11,512 nucleotides of DNA, taken from contig JAPKDN010000051.1 of NCBI GenBank assembly GCA_028822575.1, forward strand, positions 1 to 11,512. The letters run 5' to 3'. The position numbers were made by a program, and so were the translations under genes. The stretch is from Alphaproteobacteria bacterium. GTDB taxonomy: Bacteria; Pseudomonadota; Alphaproteobacteria; Thalassobaculales; Thalassobaculaceae. Below the pieces are notes generated by a model. That model did not search any database. It had not been told where the DNA came from and saw only the letters and a list, made by a program, of their open reading frames with translations. This document shows, piece after piece, positions 7,188 through 11,512 of the stretch (its first letter is position 1; every line of letters starts with the position of its first letter).

Positions 7188-10100
7188 TCAGTCGAGGTAG
7201 ATGAACGCCTTGGTATTGAAGAGGGCATGCCCGACATCGGCCCAGCGCTCGCGTTGATCGCCTCCTGTGGCCACGAAGGCGACGATGTCATCAAGATCTT
7301 CTTCCGAAGGCTCGACGGTGAAGGCCGCTCGCCACATTCGGTCAGCGCGGGATCGATCGTCGACCAGCGACGGATCGTTGAGGATTCGAGCCGCCCAGAT
7401 TCCGGCCAGCTCATGCACGAGTGGGTCATTGAGGAATACGAGCGACTGGGCCGGGACGTTCGATATATTCCGAGTTCCGACCGTGGTGCTCGGTGCCGGT
7501 TGGTCGAATGCCGTGAGCATGGGATCGGGGAAGTTTCTTCGGACTTCGAGATAGATGCTCCGCCGTCCCCCGCCGTCCATCGGCCCACTCCCACCCGGGC
7601 GGCCGCGACCAGTCATGAACGGGGTGAGGTGCGTCGCGACGGGTGGCCCACCGACCTGGTCGACGAGCCGGCCGCTGACCGCGAGAAGTGCATCTCGAAT
7701 GGCCTCCGCCTGAAGGCGTCGCACCCGCCCGACCGACAGTAACTCGTTCTGGGGATCAACCGTCAGCATGCGGCTCGCGGCCTGCGCCGTCGGCATGGTC
7801 GAGCGGCGATAGACGCTCGACGTCACGATCGCGCGGATCAGGTTCTTGACGGACCAGTCGGATTGGAATCGGGTGGCGAGATAATCGAGCAACTCTGGAT
7901 GCGAGGGCATGGTTCCGAGGCCACCGAAGTCGTCCGTGGTGGTGACCAGTCCGCGACCGAAGAGGTGATGCCACACGCGATTGACCATCACCCGGGCGGT
8001 CAAGGGATTCGACTGGTCGAGGATCGCGTCGGCGAGTTGGATTCGACCGGAACCATGAAGCGGCGGCGAGGGTTGATCATCTGCGATGGAATCAATGAAT
8101 GAACGCGTCGCGATCTCGCCCGGCGTCTGGTGCGAGCCACGAATATAGATCGGTTGGTCGACGCCGCTTCCTTCGTTCGCGGCAAGCACACGCCGGGGAT
8201 TCGGCAAGGCGCCGGCGATTTCTCGTCGTGCCTCGATGTCTTGGAGTCGTCGATCTCGCGCGGCATCGGCGGACGCGAGGTCGATGCCCCAGAGCCCGGC
8301 GTCAATCAGGGAATCGCGAAGCGCGACTCCATCACTGGGGTTGCCGATTCGACCGGACGCGGTCTTGGCGATCGCGCGGGCAAATCGACGTCGGTCACCA
8401 TCGCGGGCCCCACCGATCCACCCGGGTTGTCCGATGATCGCGGGAACGTCGGCGCCGGTCCCGCTCAACCAGATGGCGTCGACCTCGAGCCGGCCCGGAC
8501 CGTCATCGATCAATTCGAGATGGGCACGGCAGCCCGGCTGCAGTCGGGTGTCCATGACCACGTGCCGCCATCGGTTCTCGGTGGCAACGTCGCGCCGGTA
8601 GCCGGCGAACAACAACGCATTGAACTCATCCATCACCATGCCTTCGACGACCAGACGGATCCGGGTACCTTCGCCGGTTCCTCGAACCCGCCAGTGGAGG
8701 AAGCGATGGTCGAGCGTGAAGGTCTCGCTGCGCAAGGTTCCCTGGAGGCGAGGTTCGAGTGCGTCACTCGCCATGGTTCCCGAAGCGGTCGGTTGCAGGC
8801 CACCATCACCAGAGGGGCCGTTCCGATCATTCCAGGCCCATCCCGTGGCGTACCACCGCAGATCAGGCTTCGACTGATCGAACGATTCCAGAACCTGGGC
8901 GGACTCATCGATTCCCCGGTCGAGGGTGTCGAGCAACGGTGTTCGAACGTCCTCAGACTCGATGCCCTGACGGTGACCGAGCGAGATCCAGGCATGCCAA
9001 GGATGTTCGGGGACCTGCCAATCTTCTTGATTGAAGACCGCGATCCACCGCGCGAGGAGTTCGGGATCGAGACCGCGTTTGATGGCGATTAATGACGAGT
9101 CTTCGAGCTCGCGAGCGTCGGCGGCGGCTTCGAGATAGGCGGCAATCGACCCCGCTTCGACCTTCGGCGTGGCAGCTGATGCAGGCTCCTGCTTGGCAAG
9201 CCGGGCGACCGCGGCCTTGATCATCCCACCGGGATCCTGGTACGCATATCCCTGATGCATCGACTGCATGAATCCCGAAAGCGCGTAGTAGTCGCGGGTC
9301 GAGATGGCATCGAACTTGTGATCGTGGCATCGGGCGCAGGCGACGGTGAGGCCGAGGAAACCCTGCCCGAGGACCTCGAGCTGGTTCGCGATCCGGTCGG
9401 ACTGATCCTGCGTGACGTCGGTGGGTGCGTGTACGGCTTGGTGGAAGTACCAGAAGCCCGTGCCGACCACGCTCTCGTTGGTTCCATCCGCGGGGTTGAT
9501 CCGTGGCTCGAGGAGATCACCGGCGATCTGCTCCCGAACGAAGCGGTCGTAGGGAACATCATCATTGAAGGCGCGAATCACCCAGTCGCGATATCGCCAT
9601 GCTTCGCGGATGGGGTAGTCAAACTCATGGCCGCAGGTCTCGGCGTAGCGAACCAGATCGAGCCAGTGCCGCCCCCAGCGTTCTCCGAAACCGGGAGATG
9701 CGAGATACATCTCGACCAATCGGTCCCAGTGCGCCTCGCTCGGGTCCGCTTCAAAGGCGGAGACCAGTGCCGGGGCCGGAGGCAAGCCAACGAGGTCGTA
9801 CGAGAGCCGTCGGATCTGGCGAGCGGGTGTGGCGTCGCCGGCGGCTTCGAGCTTCGTACCCACCAACGCGGCGAGGATGAATCGGTCGATGTCATCACGA
9901 ACGAGCGGTTCTTGTGCCGGAGGGATCACGGGTGGTTTCGGTCGGCTGACCGACTCCCATGACCAGTGCCCCGCGTACTCCGCACCGTCGTCGATCCAAC
10001 GGCGGAGAGTCTCAATTTCTTCAGCGGTCAGGGGTTCTCCGGAGGGCGGCATCGGATCGAGGTGATCGGTGATCCGCTCGATGAGCAGGCTGCGTTCGGC

Positions 10101-10424
10101 GTCACCGGGAACGATCGCGGGATCACGTCCCGGCTTGGCAGGTTCGACGGCACCGTCTCGGAGATCGAGCCGAAGGCCTCGCTCTCTGGTGGATTCATCG
10201 GGACCGTGACAGACGAAGCATCGAGCGACCAGGATCGGTCGGACGTCGCGATTGAAGTCGACCGAATCGCTGGAGGATGGAACACCGGCATGCACCGCGT
10301 CGTCCGGAACCACGGGGTCGTCGGATCCCGCGACGCCTGCAGTCAGCACCGAAGTCGCCCCGAGCAACGTGAGGAGCGGGATCCATCGGCGATTCCATCG
10401 AGTCTGATCGGGTCCGGCGTTCAT
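7188..10424 (-). CDS. Planctomycete cytochrome-like protein (PSCyt1-DUF1549-DUF1553)
   Basis: The product has 1078 residues from ATG 10422-10424. The frame stays open 67 codons farther upstream, but only this start puts a signal peptide first (NRRWIPLLTLLGATSVLTAG, residues 11-30), and the upstream part crosses a strong hairpin. Domains in order: PSCyt1 heme-binding region with CFVCH (C69, C72, H73) and the LDPMPPSGEPLT motif; DUF1549 at about 175-385, ending in a second CxxCH (C363-A-R-C-H367); a middle region with a beta-rich, carbohydrate-binding-like segment at about 565-655 (HWRVRGTGEGTRIRL ... LEVDAIWLSG); and DUF1553 at about 805-1058 (NPLTARVMVNRVWHHLFGRG, SVGRVRRLQAEAIRDALL, NVPAQSLVFLNDP). 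Proteins of this kind are planctomycete hallmarks and usually pair with DUF1501, as here. Binding of heme c at two sites is predicted, but the substrate and electron partner are unknown. It is probably periplasmic or surface-located. Confidence 0.93.
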   Translation of the reverse strand: MNAGPDQTRWNRRWIPLLTLLGATSVLTAGVAGSDDPVVPDDAVHAGVPSSSDSVDFNRDVRPILVARCFVCHGPDESTRERGLRLDLRDGAVEPAKPGRDPAIVPGDAERSLLIERITDHLDPMPPSGEPLTAEEIETLRRWIDDGAEYAGHWSWESVSRPKPPVIPPAQEPLVRDDIDRFILAALVGTKLEAAGDATPARQIRRLSYDLVGLPPAPALVSAFEADPSEAHWDRLVEMYLASPGFGERWGRHWLDLVRYAETCGHEFDYPIREAWRYRDWVIRAFNDDVPYDRFVREQIAGDLLEPRINPADGTNESVVGTGFWYFHQAVHAPTDVTQDQSDRIANQLEVLGQGFLGLTVACARCHDHKFDAISTRDYYALSGFMQSMHQGYAYQDPGGMIKAAVARLAKQEPASAATPKVEAGSIAAYLEAAADARELEDSSLIAIKRGLDPELLARWIAVFNQEDWQVPEHPWHAWISLGHRQGIESEDVRTPLLDTLDRGIDESAQVLESFDQSKPDLRWYATGWAWNDRNGPSGDGGLQPTASGTMASDALEPRLQGTLRSETFTLDHRFLHWRVRGTGEGTRIRLVVEGMVMDEFNALLFAGYRRDVATENRWRHVVMDTRLQPGCRAHLELIDDGPGRLEVDAIWLSGTGADVPAIIGQPGWIGGARDGDRRRFARAIAKTASGRIGNPSDGVALRDSLIDAGLWGIDLASADAARDRRLQDIEARREIAGALPNPRRVLAANEGSGVDQPIYIRGSHQTPGEIATRSFIDSIADDQPSPPLHGSGRIQLADAILDQSNPLTARVMVNRVWHHLFGRGLVTTTDDFGGLGTMPSHPELLDYLATRFQSDWSVKNLIRAIVTSSVYRRSTMPTAQAASRMLTVDPQNELLSVGRVRRLQAEAIRDALLAVSGRLVDQVGGPPVATHLTPFMTGRGRPGGSGPMDGGGRRSIYLEVRRNFPDPMLTAFDQPAPSTTVGTRNISNVPAQSLVFLNDPLVHELAGIWAARILNDPSLVDDRSRADRMWRAAFTVEPSEEDLDDIVAFVATGGDQRERWADVGHALFNTKAFIYLD

Positions 10425-10503
10425 TCCATCACTGTAGTGGTCCGACGACGGAAAATGACGTCCAATCAAGTCTTCAAACCACGAAAAGCCCATCCACGCA
10501 TGA

Positions 10504-10536
10504 CACGAGGGCCGTCCGAAGTGGACGGCCCTCGTG
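10504..10536 (-). terminator. Strong hairpin, probable transcription terminator
   Basis: A perfect 14-bp stem, CACGAGGGCCGTCC (10504-10517) and GGACGGCCCTCGTG (10523-10536), closes a five-base loop. It lies between the stop of the PEP-CTERM-like gene (10585) and the start of the DUF1549/DUF1553 gene (10424), both on the minus strand. There is no T run on either side, so it is not a classic intrinsic terminator; it may also protect the 3' end of the mRNA. It separates the surface-protein gene from the two-gene unit. Confidence 0.7.
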
Positions 10537-10584
10537 GGAGTCGGTGAATGTCGGACTTCTGTCATCCGGGGCCAGACAGCGGAA

Positions 10585-11334
10585 TCAGGCGGATCGTTTC
10601 CGTGATCGGCGGACGCCGGCGGCACCGAGGGCCAGGGCGGTCAGGCCTATCGGACCTGGGACCGGTGCGTAGGACGCCGCGGTGTTCGCGGTCGTCTCGA
10701 CCGCCCAGCGTTCGACGGAATAGGCGCCGTTGGCGTCGTTGGAGATCTCCACCCACCCGTAATGGTAGTTGCCTGCCCCGGCATCAAAGCGGATGCCGAT
10801 CGCGAGCGCACCCTGAGGTGTGTCACCGAAGCTGGACCACGCGATGTCGTTGGAATGGGTGTGCGAATTCGCCGCTTGGAACCAGCTGTGCACGGTGTAG
10901 GACCCACCGAACACGGAGGCGTCACCCTGGTTCGCGCTGGCTCCGAACGTCTGAGCCCCGCGCCATTGGGCGGGGTCGTTCGCTCCAACGGAGTTCGCGG
11001 TCCCCCAGTTGATGAACGAAAGATTGTTGTTCGGCGCCCAGAGGACCTGCTGTTTGATCTGCTGGTTAGTCTGGTTGACCGTGCCGGTGTTGAAGAAATT
11101 GACCTTGAACGCGCTGTTGAACGTCGCTGTAAGGGCGAGGTCGGCACCAGCGGTGCCAGCGAGGTTGTTGTATCCAAAGTTCTGACCGACGGTCCAGGTC
11201 TGAAGCGCGGCGTCTGCGGCTCCCGTGACCGCGACGGCCGCGATTCCGAACGCACCGATGGCACTCGTCTGCTTGCCGATTTTCGTGTAGGCCTCAAGTC
11301 GGGAAGGCATCTTTGATTTTGATTCGCGGGTCAT
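10585..11334 (-). CDS. PEP-CTERM-like secreted surface protein
   Basis: The product has 249 residues. A long N-terminal signal peptide (hydrophobic core IGAFGIAAVAVTGAADA) is probably cut after Ala42. The mature part is rich in Asn, Gly, Ala, Thr and aromatic residues, as in beta-rich surface proteins, and contains HYGWVEI (191-197), a motif I recall from many PEP-CTERM proteins. The C-terminus has the tripartite sorting pattern: VPGP (225-228), a hydrophobic stretch (IGLTALALGAAGV) and a basic end (RRSRKRSA, 242-249). Such tails are recognised by exosortase, which anchors or processes the protein at the cell surface; no exosortase gene is in this window. The start at 11334 is chosen for its ribosome binding site; the ATG eight codons downstream is an alternative. 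Its function beyond surface display is unknown. Confidence 0.85.
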   Translation of the reverse strand: MTRESKSKMPSRLEAYTKIGKQTSAIGAFGIAAVAVTGAADAALQTWTVGQNFGYNNLAGTAGADLALTATFNSAFKVNFFNTGTVNQTNQQIKQQVLWAPNNNLSFINWGTANSVGANDPAQWRGAQTFGASANQGDASVFGGSYTVHSWFQAANSHTHSNDIAWSSFGDTPQGALAIGIRFDAGAGNYHYGWVEISNDANGAYSVERWAVETTANTAASYAPVPGPIGLTALALGAAGVRRSRKRSA

Positions 11335-11342
11335 CTCATCTC

Positions 11343-11348
11343 TCCAGG
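11343..11348 (-). promoter_or_regulatory. Shine-Dalgarno site GGAGAG of the PEP-CTERM-like gene
   Basis: On the minus strand GGAGAG is followed by ATGAG and then the start codon ATG. The GGAG core lies seven bases before the start. It supports the upstream of two possible starts. Confidence 0.75.
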
Positions 11349-11401
11349 ATTTTCAACAGTCAGGCATGCGTCACACGGCGTAATTCGCATTCAAGAGTTC
11401 A

Positions 11402-11444
11402 GGACTCCGGACCAACGATCCAAGAACGATCCAAGTTGGAGTCC
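11402..11444 (-). promoter_or_regulatory. Tandem 11-bp repeat inside a dyad, possible operator or leader structure
   Basis: AACGATCCAAG occurs twice back to back (11414-11424, 11425-11435), a spacing of one helical turn. Two overlapping sets of inverted arms surround the repeats: GGACTCC (11402-11408) with GGAGTCC (11438-11444), and CCAAC (11412-11416) with GTTGG (11435-11439). It lies about 70-110 bases upstream of the PEP-CTERM-like start, where an operator or 5' leader would sit. A terminator of a gene beyond the window is a less likely alternative. Confidence 0.45.
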
Positions 11445-11512
11445 CGCACCCAACCTATACACAAGGGTTTGTTGAGCATCACCAAGGATAGGATTTTTGA
11501 CACGCTCGGTCC

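Noticed and set aside
6759..7742. Plus-strand ORF of 327 codons
   Set aside because: It lies antisense to the DUF1501 and DUF1549/DUF1553 genes, whose minus-strand frames carry clear family motifs; its own translation resembles no known protein.
8130..9092. Plus-strand ORF of 320 codons
   Set aside because: It is antisense to the DUF1549/DUF1553 gene in GC-rich DNA with few stops; there is no ribosome binding site and no recognisable motif.
9255..10547. Two plus-strand ORFs of 235 and 193 codons near the DUF1549/DUF1553 start
   Set aside because: Both are antisense to the signal peptide and heme-binding region of a well-supported gene, and neither shows family motifs.

Overview
The window looks like two unrelated genomes joined at about position 4170-4200. 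The left third (1-~4177) reads as nuclear DNA of a small, gene-dense, GC-rich green alga. It has spliceosomal introns with a shared branch-point block, a long coiled-coil gene running off the left edge, and the start of a plant-type kinesin (KCBP, MyTH4-FERM part). KCBP is typical of the green lineage, and compact genes with short, mutually similar introns suggest a picoalga of the Mamiellophyceae (Micromonas-like). That last step is inference. The right two thirds (~4178-11512) read as planctomycete DNA, probably from the Phycisphaerae side: a DUF1549/DUF1553 cytochrome-type protein next to a DUF1501 protein, a PEP-CTERM-like surface protein, Shine-Dalgarno sites and no introns. Both halves are GC-rich by eye, so composition alone would not separate them. 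A metagenomic assembly chimera is the simplest reading.

Layout. 1-2594 (+): coiled-coil protein, three exons (2-934, 1015-2118, 2196-2594), opening with a 15-bp tandem repeat that encodes ESEAN units. 2744-~4177 (+): KCBP N-terminal half, exons 2744-3548 and from 3666, with MyTH4, FERM F1 and most of F2; it is lost at the junction before the F3 lobe, stalk and kinesin motor. ~4178-4492 (+): C-terminal remnant of a two-helix membrane protein, probably bacterial, whose frame happens to continue the FERM frame. 4493-4841: spacer. 4842-5642 (+): exported STN-like (secretin short N-terminal) protein with a good ribosome binding site. 5727-7175 (-) and 7188-10424 (-): a two-gene unit, the cytochrome-like DUF1549/DUF1553 gene first and the Tat-exported DUF1501 gene 12 bases downstream. 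10504-10536: strong hairpin closing the gene upstream of that unit. 10585-11334 (-): PEP-CTERM-like secreted protein, with a leader holding a tandem 11-bp repeat inside a dyad.

How the genes work together. In the algal part the two genes are head to tail, only about 150 bases apart; KCBP would act as a minus-end microtubule motor, while the coiled-coil protein is unrecognised. In the planctomycete part the DUF1549/DUF1553 and DUF1501 products are a widespread planctomycete pair, both predicted to be exported, with no firmly known reaction. The STN-like and PEP-CTERM proteins are also exported, so everything complete in the bacterial part belongs to the cell envelope. I see no CRISPR array, tRNA, rRNA, insertion sequence or defence system.
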